A stretch of 64,000 nt of DNA from Phycisphaerae bacterium. Its GTDB lineage: Bacteria; Planctomycetota; Phycisphaerae; Phycisphaerales; Phycisphaeraceae. This document shows positions 34,345 through 41,661 of this stretch, piece after piece. The translations under genes were made by a program, and so were the position numbers. The first letter of the stretch is position 1; every line of letters begins with the position of its first letter. The stretch is from positions 39,261 through 103,260 of the forward strand of contig JAUHZU010000014.1 of the NCBI GenBank assembly GCA_030425705.1, in the 5' to 3' direction. Under the pieces are notes generated by a model. That model worked only from the letters and a program-made list of their open reading frames with translations, was not told the DNA's origin and made no database searches.

Positions 34345-35508
34345 ATGAAGCGGAAGACTATCAATAGCCGGATCGGCACCGCGACGCTGCTCGCGACAGC
34401 GTGTGCGATGGGCATGGCCACCCACGCCTACGCCCAGCCGGCCGGCGAACCCCCGGCCGAGCAGGCCCCGCCCCCGGCGGACCGCGCGACGTTGCTGCGC
34501 GAGGCGCGGGCCGCGGCGGTCGAGATCGTGCTCAACGCGTCGCGCAGCGACGACCCGCGCGAACGCGCCGCCGCACTCGAAGCGGCGCAGGGGGTGCCCG
34601 ACCGCGCGATGCCGCTGGCGCAGCTCGCGCTGAGTGATGACAACCCCGGCGTACGGTTCGCGGCGCTCGTGACGATCGGCCGGCTGCAGCTCGAATCGCT
34701 CGGCCCCGCCGCGGTGGACCTCGCCGATGACGAGAACCCCTCGGTCCGCGGCGCCGCGCTCTTCGCGGCGCACCGCTGCGGTGTTGATGTCGACCGGCGC
34801 ATGTCCTACCTCGCGCAGATGCTCGGCAGCCAGGACCCGGTGCTCCGAGGCAACGCCGCGATGCTGCTGGGTATGCTCGGCGACGAGGGCGCGATCCCCA
34901 TGCTCCACGAGATGGCGTTCACCCCGCTGCCGCGCGTCGAGCCGGCCGAACGCATCTGGCTGCAGCTCCAGTTCGCCGAGGCGATCCTGCGGATCGAGCC
35001 GGACAACGAGGAGATGCTCGAGGTGCTGCGCTCGTCGGTCTACTCGCCGATCGACGACCTGCGCGTGCTGGCGCTGCGCGTGGTCGGCGAGGTGGGCGAC
35101 CGCTGGATGCTGCGCTGGATGGACGCGATCGTGGACGGGGAGGACCCGATCCAGGTGCGCGTCGCCGCGGCCCGGTCGCTCGCGCAGATGGGGGGGGATC
35201 ATGGCCGGTCGCTGCTCATGCAGGCGGCGCAGTACGACAGCGCAGATGTCGAGCGCGACGCCCGCGCGTTTGTCCGCGCCAACCGGGGCGGCGGGGGGCG
35301 GACGCTGGACCTGATGCGTCAGTTGCTGGACGACCCGGACGCCCAGGCCGACATCGCGGCGGATGTCCGGGCCCAGGCGGCGTTCGGGCTCGGAGAACTT
35401 TCGGGTGCGGAACCGGCCCGCCGGCTGTCGGCGATGCTCGAAGACGCCCACCCGGCGGTCCGCCTCGCGGCGGCCGCGGCGGTGCTGGACGCGCTGGCGC
35501 AGGATTGA
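34345..35508 (+). CDS. Exported HEAT-repeat protein
   Basis: 387 residues with a signal peptide (about 1-31, ending AYA|QP) and tandem alpha-helical repeats from about 60 to the end: PGVRFAALVTIGRLQ, PSVRGAALFAAHRCG, PVLRGNAAMLLGMLGDEGAIPML, DDLRVLALRVVGEVGD, IQVRVAAARSLAQMG, and PAVRLAAAAAVLDAL. HEAT repeats usually bind proteins; the partner is unknown. It would be periplasmic. It follows lnt after 117 bases and could be co-transcribed. No catalytic motif is present. Confidence 0.8.
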   Translation: MKRKTINSRIGTATLLATACAMGMATHAYAQPAGEPPAEQAPPPADRATLLREARAAAVEIVLNASRSDDPRERAAALEAAQGVPDRAMPLAQLALSDDNPGVRFAALVTIGRLQLESLGPAAVDLADDENPSVRGAALFAAHRCGVDVDRRMSYLAQMLGSQDPVLRGNAAMLLGMLGDEGAIPMLHEMAFTPLPRVEPAERIWLQLQFAEAILRIEPDNEEMLEVLRSSVYSPIDDLRVLALRVVGEVGDRWMLRWMDAIVDGEDPIQVRVAAARSLAQMGGDHGRSLLMQAAQYDSADVERDARAFVRANRGGGGRTLDLMRQLLDDPDAQADIAADVRAQAAFGLGELSGAEPARRLSAMLEDAHPAVRLAAAAAVLDALAQD

Positions 35509-35589
35509 CCCGGGCCGGCCCTCGGGTCAGCCCCCGGGCCGCCCGACCCCGCCGCATCGGCCCGGCAGGGGGCCGGGTTGTCACAAAGC

Positions 35590-35618
35590 TTGACATCCCG
35601 AGAGGTTGCGGGCATCAT
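35590..35618 (+). promoter_or_regulatory. Sigma-70-type promoter candidate
   Basis: A perfect -35 TTGACA (35590-35595), 17-base spacer and -10 CATCAT (35613-35618, four of six matches). It would start transcription about 115 bases before the coiled-coil gene at 35741, giving a leader that contains the hairpin at 35663-35703. Confidence 0.6.
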
Positions 35619-35662
35619 GCGCCCCTGCAACCGCCGCCCACGCCGTGTGGGCCGCGATCCGC

Positions 35663-35703
35663 ACAGACCGCCCTCCGCATGGGTGAACCGCGACGCGGTC
35701 TGT
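35663..35703 (+). promoter_or_regulatory. Leader hairpin upstream of coiled-coil gene
   Basis: ACAGACCGC (35663-35671) pairs perfectly with GCGGTCTGT (35695-35703) across a 23-base loop, within the predicted leader. It has no T tract, so it is not a terminator. It may stabilise the message or be a protein-binding site. Confidence 0.35.
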
Positions 35704-35740
35704 CGGTTCCTGCCGTAACCCGATTACAAGGGAGTTCGCT

Positions 35741-36616
35741 TTGAGTCCTCTGTCCAAAGCATTCGTCGTACTGGCCACCCTGTTGTCGGTGGTGATGGTG
35801 GTCCTGACCGTTGGCTTCGCTGCACAGACGGAGAACTACCGCGAGAAGTACGGCGAGGCCACGGCCGACCTGAAGGTCGCCCAATCGTCCTACGCCCGGC
35901 AGAACACCGTGCTCTCCGGCCAGCTGGCCGAGCTGCGTGCGGCGCTGTCGGCCCGCGAGAACGCCGACAACGGCGTGAACGCCCAGCTCGCCTCGAAGCT
36001 CGGCGAGATCCGCAGCCGTGACGAACGCATCTCCAACCTCGAAGCGACCAACGCCCGCACGACCGCGGCCCTCGCCGCCGCGACCGAGACGCTGCAGGCC
36101 TCCAACGCACGCTCCGACGCGCAGGACGAGCAGATCCGCGGGCTCATCAGCGACATGGCCGCCCTCGCCCGCCAGAAGAGCGAAGCCGAGCAGGCCGTCG
36201 TCACCGCCAACGGCCTGCGTGACCGCTACGAGAACGAGGTCCGCCGCCTGCAGGAACAGCTCATCGCGCTTGAAGCTCAGGCCTCGTCGCTTGAGACCGA
36301 ACTAGATCGTGTCGGAACCATATTGGCAGGCCTTGGACTCGATCCGGATGACACCGAAATCGTTCGTGTCGGCCCGCGTATCGCCGGTGCCGTGACCAGC
36401 GTCGACCAGATCGGCGACGGGCTCACTCTGGTTGAGCTGAACGTCGGCACCCGTGATGGCGTCAAGGCCAACATGCCCTTCACCATCTTCCGCGGCGACG
36501 AGTACGTCGGCACCATCCGTATCACCACTGTCGACACCGACAAGGCCGTCGGCGAAGTGCTCTCTCATTCGACCGGTGTTGTCCGCAACGGTGACTCGGC
36601 CCAGACCGGCCGCTGA
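35741..36616 (+). CDS. Membrane-anchored coiled-coil protein with MreC-like C-terminal domain
   Basis: 291 residues from a TTG, with GGGAG six bases upstream. One membrane helix (about 6-28) is followed by a long coiled coil (about 30-190) rich in Ala/Glu/Arg, then a beta-rich domain (about 205-285) with ITSVDQ-like repeats: GPRIAGAVTSVDQIGDGLTLVELNVGTRDGVKANMPFTIFRGDEYVGTIRITTVD. The wording GxRDGVKxxMPF resembles the barrel of MreC-type proteins. It precedes a 60-residue membrane protein and mreBCD, so a role in the elongation machinery is plausible but unproven. Confidence 0.7.
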   Translation: MSPLSKAFVVLATLLSVVMVVLTVGFAAQTENYREKYGEATADLKVAQSSYARQNTVLSGQLAELRAALSARENADNGVNAQLASKLGEIRSRDERISNLEATNARTTAALAAATETLQASNARSDAQDEQIRGLISDMAALARQKSEAEQAVVTANGLRDRYENEVRRLQEQLIALEAQASSLETELDRVGTILAGLGLDPDDTEIVRVGPRIAGAVTSVDQIGDGLTLVELNVGTRDGVKANMPFTIFRGDEYVGTIRITTVDTDKAVGEVLSHSTGVVRNGDSAQTGR

Positions 36617-36711
36617 ACGGCGGGGTGACCCGACCTCCGGCCGTGGGCTGAACAGCCCGGCCGACCCGAAACGCACCAGACAGCGCGGCACCGCCGCAGG
36701 AGTCTCGATCC

Positions 36712-36894
36712 ATGGCCAAAGCACGACGCGGCGTCAGCGACAACGTCTACACCGTCCTCCTCTTCGCCACTGTGGTGGCCCTGGGGTGCGGGGTTGGCTA
36801 CCTCGCTTACCGCAGCAACGAACTGTTCGGCAACTTCAACCCGCTGAGCGCCAAGCCGCTGGCCGGTTCGATCCTGCCGTTCTTCGGCGGCTGA
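36712..36894 (+). CDS. 60-residue single-pass membrane protein
   Basis: A short protein MAKARRGVSDNVYTVLLFAT... with one membrane helix (about 13-34) and a Gly/Phe-ended tail (SILPFFGG). It sits 95 bases after the coiled-coil gene and directly before a strong terminator, so it is the last gene of that transcript. Codon usage and clean placement favour a real gene. Function unknown. Its short length means that homology, if any, is hard to see by eye. Confidence 0.6.
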   Translation: MAKARRGVSDNVYTVLLFATVVALGCGVGYLAYRSNELFGNFNPLSAKPLAGSILPFFGG

Positions 36895-36922
36895 TCCCAG
36901 CCCACCCAACGCGAACCCCACG

Positions 36923-36951
36923 AGGGCGGCTCCACGCCGCCCTTGTTTTTT
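36923..36951 (+). terminator. Rho-independent terminator before mreB
   Basis: Stem AGGGCGGC (36923-36930) with GCCGCCCT (36936-36943), five-base loop, followed by TGTTTTTT. It separates the coiled-coil transcript from mreBCD. Confidence 0.9.
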
Positions 36952-37127
36952 GCCCGGACCGAACACGCCGCGTGCATTCGCTATGGAAAAGCCGCCGATC
37001 AGCCCGATGAATCCCGGGGTTATCGGTCCGGCCCCGCGCACCCGGGCCAAGCCCGCTACAATCGTCGCCGACCCGGTTCCCGACCCGACCCCCTCGCTCC
37101 GAGGCCCCCACACGGGGGGATACACGC

Positions 37128-38180
37128 TTGATCCTCGACAGTCTCCTAAGCTGGTTCAGTGTCGATATGGGCATCGACCTGGGCACCTGTAACACCCTCG
37201 TCTGCGTCCGCGGCGAGGGGATCGTGCTCAACGAGCCCTCCGTCGTCGCCGTCAAGAAGGGCACCAACCAGGTGCTGCAGAACGGCAACGCCGTCGGCTG
37301 GGTCGCCAAGGAGATGCTCGGCAAGACGCCCGGGTCGATCACCGCGATCCGCCCGCTGAAGGACGGCGTGATCTCCGACTTCGAGATCACCGAGGCGATG
37401 CTTGGGTACTTCATCCGGAAGGTGAACGGCAAGCGGCCGTTCGTGAAGCCCCGGGTCGTGATCGCCGTGCCCTCGGGGATCACCGCGGTCGAGAAGCGGG
37501 CCGTGCTGGAGAGCGCCGAGCGTGCGGGGGCCCGGCGGGTGTACCTCGTGGAGGAGCCGATGGCCGCGGGCATCGGCGCGAACCTGCCCATCGTGGAGGC
37601 GACCGCGAGCATGATCGTCGACATCGGCGGCGGCACGACCGAGGTCGCGGTGATGTCGCTGGCGGATATCGCCCAGTGCGAGTCGGTCCGCGTGGCGGGT
37701 GACGACCTGGACGAGTCGATCATCAACCACATGAAGAAGGCCTACAACCTGATGGTCGGGGAGCAGACGGCCGAGCGGGTGAAGATCGAGATCGGCAGCG
37801 CCGCGCCCGACGCGGAGGAACGCACGATGGAGGTCCGCGGCCGGGACATGATCTCCGGCCTGCCGCGGAAGACGGTGATCACCAGCGAGGAGATCCGCGA
37901 GGCGCTGCAGGAACCCCTGAGCGCGATCATCGAGACGGTGACGCGGACGCTGGAGCGCTGCGAGCCGGAACTCGCCGCCGACCTGGTGGACAACGGCATC
38001 GTCCTCGCCGGCGGCGGGGCGCTGCTGCGGGGGATCGACACCATCATCTCCAACGCGACCGGGCTGGACTGCCGCATCGCCGAGGACCCGCTGACGTGCG
38101 TCGCCCGTGGGACCGCGATCTACCTCGAGCACCTCGAGGAGTGGAAGCAGACCATGGAAAGCGACATGGACGACATGTAG
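37128..38180 (+). CDS. mreB: Rod shape-determining actin homologue MreB
   Basis: 350 residues, starting at a TTG with GGGGGA seven bases upstream. An amphipathic N-terminal start (LDSLLSWF) suits membrane binding. Actin-fold motifs are clear: DMGIDLGTCNTLV (phosphate 1), IVDIGGGTTEVAVMSL (phosphate 2), VLAGGGALLRGID (adenosine). MreB filaments position cell-wall synthesis. TACAAT at 37057-37062 could be its -10. mreC and mreD follow. Some planctomycetes lack mreB, so its presence here is informative about lineage and shape. Confidence 0.97.
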   Translation: MILDSLLSWFSVDMGIDLGTCNTLVCVRGEGIVLNEPSVVAVKKGTNQVLQNGNAVGWVAKEMLGKTPGSITAIRPLKDGVISDFEITEAMLGYFIRKVNGKRPFVKPRVVIAVPSGITAVEKRAVLESAERAGARRVYLVEEPMAAGIGANLPIVEATASMIVDIGGGTTEVAVMSLADIAQCESVRVAGDDLDESIINHMKKAYNLMVGEQTAERVKIEIGSAAPDAEERTMEVRGRDMISGLPRKTVITSEEIREALQEPLSAIIETVTRTLERCEPELAADLVDNGIVLAGGGALLRGIDTIISNATGLDCRIAEDPLTCVARGTAIYLEHLEEWKQTMESDMDDM

Positions 38181-38255
38181 CGTTCCCGACGCGCTCCGCC
38201 GAACGGGCGGGCTGCCGCGTCGGCGAGCCCTGCGGCACCGCGCCGGGCGGACTGT

Positions 38256-38261
38256 TATCCT
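38256..38261 (+). promoter_or_regulatory. TATCCT -10-like box before mreC
   Basis: TATCCT ends eight bases before the mreC ATG, in the same arrangement as before lnt (TATCCTGAGCG then five bases to the ATG in both). This suggests a leaderless mreC transcript separate from mreB. No matching -35 was found. Confidence 0.4.
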
Positions 38262-38269
38262 GAGCGACC

Positions 38270-39124
38270 ATGCGGACGAAGATGACATCCCACCGCGTGC
38301 TGATCGGGCTGGCGTTTGTGCTGGGCATGAACAGCCAGCTCAACACCCGCCACCTGCACTGGGTCGGCGCCGTGCCGCGCGGGATCGTCAAGACACTCGC
38401 CAACCCGCCCGCGTCGCTGCTCAACAGCGCGATGGTCGGCCTGCGCGGTGAGGACCCCGGGCCCGACGTCATCCCGCCCGACGCGACCGAGCAGAAGCTC
38501 AACGAGCTGCTCGCCTCGGCGTCCCACGAGAACCGCCGGCTGTGGGAAGAAAACCGCCACCTCCGCGACCAGCTCGCCGGCTTCACCGCCGCCGCCAACG
38601 TCCGCGGCAGCATGACGCTGAACCTGCTGCCCGCCCGCGTCGCCGACTACAACCCCAGCCGGTCCAACCCCACGATCGAGCTGGACAAGGGCTCGCGCGC
38701 CGGCGTCGAAACCGACAACCCCGTCATCGTCAGTGCCAACCTCGTCGGCTTTATCCAGGGCGACGTCGGCACGCTCCGCTCCTCCGCCCGCCTGATCACC
38801 GCGCCCGACACCCGGTACGCCGTCCGCCTCATCCGCCCCGGCAGCAGCACCGACGACTTCGGCGACGCGACCTACATCTACACCGACGACTCGGGCACGT
38901 TCTTCCACTGCGACATGCCCGACGGCACGCACGACATCGCCGTCGGCGACCTCGCGTCCCTGGCCGACGACCGCTACCCCCAGGCGCTGGGCTACATCCT
39001 CGGCGTCGTCAGCGAGGTCCGGCTCGACCACCCCGAGAACCCGCTCGAACTGGACCGGATCATCATCCGCCCGGCCGTCGACCCGTCGCGCCTGCGCAAC
39101 GTCAGCATCCAGGTGAAGGAGTAG
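38270..39124 (+). CDS. mreC: Rod shape-determining protein MreC
   Basis: 284 residues: an N-terminal membrane helix (about 7-25, short and less hydrophobic than usual), a coiled coil (about 70-105: KLNELLASASHENRRLWEENRHLRDQL), then two beta-barrel domains (about 115-280) with LLPARVADYNPSRSNPTIELDKGSRAGVETDNPVI and GFIQGDVGTLRSSARLIT. MreC links MreB to penicillin-binding proteins in the periplasm. mreD follows after nine bases. Divergence is moderate, but order and layout are conclusive. Confidence 0.92.
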   Translation: MRTKMTSHRVLIGLAFVLGMNSQLNTRHLHWVGAVPRGIVKTLANPPASLLNSAMVGLRGEDPGPDVIPPDATEQKLNELLASASHENRRLWEENRHLRDQLAGFTAAANVRGSMTLNLLPARVADYNPSRSNPTIELDKGSRAGVETDNPVIVSANLVGFIQGDVGTLRSSARLITAPDTRYAVRLIRPGSSTDDFGDATYIYTDDSGTFFHCDMPDGTHDIAVGDLASLADDRYPQALGYILGVVSEVRLDHPENPLELDRIIIRPAVDPSRLRNVSIQVKE

Positions 39125-39133
39125 CCCGCCGCG

Positions 39134-39679
39134 ATGAACTGGCTGATCTTCTCACTCGTGGCCTACGTGGTCTACGTCCTGCAGGCGGGGCTCTCGCCGA
39201 TCTGGACGCTGGGCGACCGTACCGAGCCGAGGGTGATGCTGATCCTGCTGGTCTTCATCGCGCTGCAGGCGGCGCCGGTGACCGTCGGCTTCGCGGCGCT
39301 GGTGCTGGGCCTGCTCCACGACATCCAGTACGCCGCCGTCGACGGGCTGGTCGGCCCGTGGGCGCTGGGCTACCTCGCGGCGGGGTACGCACTGATCCAG
39401 CTCCGCAACCTGCTGTTCCGCGACTCGGTGTTCACGATCGCGATCATGACGCTGGTCGCCGGCGTCTTCGCGTACCTCGTGCCCACCGCGCTCTACAGCA
39501 TCCGCGGGGTGTCGTTCCTGCTGGGACAGCCCATCGCCGGCTTCTCCGCCGCCAACGCGCTGTTCCAGGGCTTCCTCGACCTGGTCTATACCGGGGTCGT
39601 CGCCTTCCCCGTGGGCTACGCGCTGATCAAGTCGCGCGAGGTCTGGGCCTTCCCCGGCAGCACGGGACGCGGGCGGTAG
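39134..39679 (+). CDS. mreD: Rod shape-determining protein MreD
   Basis: 181 residues with five or six membrane helices and no soluble domain, opening with MNWLIFSLVAYVVYVLQAGLSPIW and containing FAALVLGLLHDIQYAAVDGLVGPWALGYLAAGYAL, which matches the MreD glycine-rich core. It partners MreB and MreC in the elongasome. It converges with galE, with only 18 bases between the stop codons. Low sequence conservation is normal for MreD; position makes the call. Confidence 0.9.
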   Translation: MNWLIFSLVAYVVYVLQAGLSPIWTLGDRTEPRVMLILLVFIALQAAPVTVGFAALVLGLLHDIQYAAVDGLVGPWALGYLAAGYALIQLRNLLFRDSVFTIAIMTLVAGVFAYLVPTALYSIRGVSFLLGQPIAGFSAANALFQGFLDLVYTGVVAFPVGYALIKSREVWAFPGSTGRGR

Positions 39680-39697
39680 CCCAAGTCCAGCAGAGCG

Positions 39698-40726
39698 TCA
39701 GTCGCCGTAACCGTCCGGATTGGCCTCAAACCAACGCCAGGCGTCGGCCACCATCTCGGTGATGTCGGTGCGCTTCGCGAACCAGCCCAGCTCGTCCTTG
39801 ATCTTCGAGGGGTCGGCGAACAGCGCCGGCGGGTCGCCCGCGCGGCGGGGGCCCACCTCGGCGGGGATGGGGTGGCCGGTGACCTTGCGCCCGGCCTCGA
39901 CGATCTGCATCACGGTCGTGCCGTTGCCCGTGCCGAGGTTGTAGAACCGCTGGTCCCCGTCGCCGAGGGCACCCAGCACCGTGACGTGGGCGTCGACCAG
40001 GTCCTCGACGTGGATGTAGTCGCGGATGCACGTGCCGTCGGGCGTGTCGTAGTCGTCGCCGAAGATGCTGATCTTCTCGACCTTGCCCAGGGCGCAGTTC
40101 AGGACGACGGGGATAATGTGCGTCTCCGGCTCGTGGTCCTCGCCGATGTGGGCACCCGGGTCCGAGCCCGCGACATTGAAGTACCGCAGCGCGGCGAAGG
40201 CGAAGTCGCTGTGCGCGTTGCCGTAGTCGATCAGCGCCCGCTCGGTCATCAGCTTCGACCAGCCGTAGGGGTTGATCGGCTGCTGCGTGAGGCGCTCGGT
40301 GATGGGCATCTGGTCCTGGGTCGGCTCGCCGTAGGTCGCGCAGGTCGAGCTGAAGACGATCCGCCGGACGCCCGCGCGGTCCATCGCGGTGAGCAGCGAC
40401 ACCGAGCCGGCCGTGTTGTTGTCGTAGTACCGCAGCGGGTCGTGGACCGACTCGCCGACGTACGCCAACGCGGCGAAGTGGATGACCGCCTGGACCGCGT
40501 GTTTCCGCAGGACGGCCTCGACCGCGTCCGTGTCGCGCAGGTCCGCGACCTCCAGCGTGGCCTTCCCGCCGCCGGCCTCTGCCGCGGCGTCCACCGCGGC
40601 GCGGTGGCCCCGGCCGAGGTTGTCCAGCACCGTGACGGTGTGCCCGTCCGCGACGAGCCGTTTCACGCAGTGCGAGCCGATATAGCCGGCACCGCCGGTG
40701 ACCAGGATGTTCAGGGGAGTCGGCAT
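39698..40726 (-). CDS. galE: UDP-glucose 4-epimerase
   Basis: 342 residues from the ATG at 40726 (an upstream frame to 40801 adds a basic stretch unlike the family). The Rossmann motif TGGAGYIGSH, the serine in SSTCATYG, and YxxxK in YGWSKLMTE are all present, as are IHVEDLVDAHV and GTGNGTTVMQIVEA. It interconverts UDP-glucose and UDP-galactose with bound NAD for polysaccharide precursors. It is a single gene on the minus strand, upstream of which a VTT-family gene lies in the same direction. Confidence 0.96.
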   Translation of the reverse strand: MPTPLNILVTGGAGYIGSHCVKRLVADGHTVTVLDNLGRGHRAAVDAAAEAGGGKATLEVADLRDTDAVEAVLRKHAVQAVIHFAALAYVGESVHDPLRYYDNNTAGSVSLLTAMDRAGVRRIVFSSTCATYGEPTQDQMPITERLTQQPINPYGWSKLMTERALIDYGNAHSDFAFAALRYFNVAGSDPGAHIGEDHEPETHIIPVVLNCALGKVEKISIFGDDYDTPDGTCIRDYIHVEDLVDAHVTVLGALGDGDQRFYNLGTGNGTTVMQIVEAGRKVTGHPIPAEVGPRRAGDPPALFADPSKIKDELGWFAKRTDITEMVADAWRWFEANPDGYGD

Positions 40727-40834
40727 GCGTCGTCTCGTGGTTTCTTTCGTGCGGGGGTCGTGCACCGGTGTGCGCGAACGGGATTGTAGCCGCCGCGTCA
40801 CGCGCGATGGAATCCCGTGCAGCCGGGATCCACT

Positions 40835-41629
40835 TTAGTGGAGCATCTTGAGGACGGCGAACCCGCCGACCAGCAGCACGACAAACGCGAGGCAGAGCCA
40901 GTTGAAGTACCTGTCGATCAGCGGGGTCGCCTTCGGGCCGACCCACCAGAACAAACCCGCGACCGCGTAGAAACGCGCCGCCCGGCCGACGACGCACGCC
41001 GCCAGGAACACCGGCAGTGACATCTTCGCTGCACCGGCCGTGATCGTCAGCAGCTTGAACGGGATCGGCGTCAACGCCGCGACGAAGACATACCACTGCC
41101 CCCGCGCCTCGAACTCGTCCTGCAAGCCCGCAACCGCCTCGGCACTGATGCTGGGGATCAACACGACTGCCGTGTCGAGTGCAACCGCCCCGATGAGATA
41201 GCCCAATAACGCCCCGAGCACGCTGGCGACCGTGGTCACCGTCGCGAACCACATCGCCTTGCGCCGGTTGCCCAGGCAAAGCGGCGCGAGCAAGACGTCC
41301 GGCGGGACCGGGAAGAAGCTCGACTCCATGAAGCTGATCGCGAACAGCGCCCAGGTCGCGTGTTTCGTTTCAGCAAGCCCGAGCGTCCAGTTGTAGACCC
41401 GCCGGTGGATCGCCCAGCGGGGGACGTGCGCGACCGACGCCGCGGCCTCGCGTTCGGCGGGGGTCGTGTAGCCGTCCGGCCCGGCCGTGTCGGGGGCGGG
41501 GGGGTAGGCCGGCTCGGCCGATGATGGCTGGGGATCGGCATCGTCGTGCATCGCGGGCATGGTACCCGGCGTGCCGTCTACGCGGTCGGCGGACCCGGCC
41601 GATAACTCGGGGGCGGTGTGCGTGGTCAT
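40835..41629 (-). CDS. VTT (DedA/YqaA-like) membrane protein
   Basis: 264 residues with a disordered Pro/Ala/Asp-rich N-terminus (about 1-70) and then five or so membrane helices containing FISFMESSFFPVPPDVLLAPLCLGNRRKAMWFATV and ALTPIPFKLLTITAGAAKMSLPVFLAACVVGRAARFY. These are the SNARE-associated/DedA (VTT) family motifs of the YqaA branch, thought to move lipids between leaflets. It is separated by 32 bases from the symporter gene upstream, on the same strand, so they may be co-transcribed. A hairpin (40809-40831) lies after its stop but has no T tract. Confidence 0.87.
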   Translation of the reverse strand: MTTHTAPELSAGSADRVDGTPGTMPAMHDDADPQPSSAEPAYPPAPDTAGPDGYTTPAEREAAASVAHVPRWAIHRRVYNWTLGLAETKHATWALFAISFMESSFFPVPPDVLLAPLCLGNRRKAMWFATVTTVASVLGALLGYLIGAVALDTAVVLIPSISAEAVAGLQDEFEARGQWYVFVAALTPIPFKLLTITAGAAKMSLPVFLAACVVGRAARFYAVAGLFWWVGPKATPLIDRYFNWLCLAFVVLLVGGFAVLKMLH

Positions 41630-41661
41630 GCCCCCACTATCGACGCATGGCCGGGTCCGAT

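Noticed and set aside
23084..40801. A 15-base identity, TAGCCGCCGCGTCAC, at 23084-23098 and 40787-40801
   Set aside because: In a GC-rich 64 kb window a match this long is expected by chance, and the flanks do not match.
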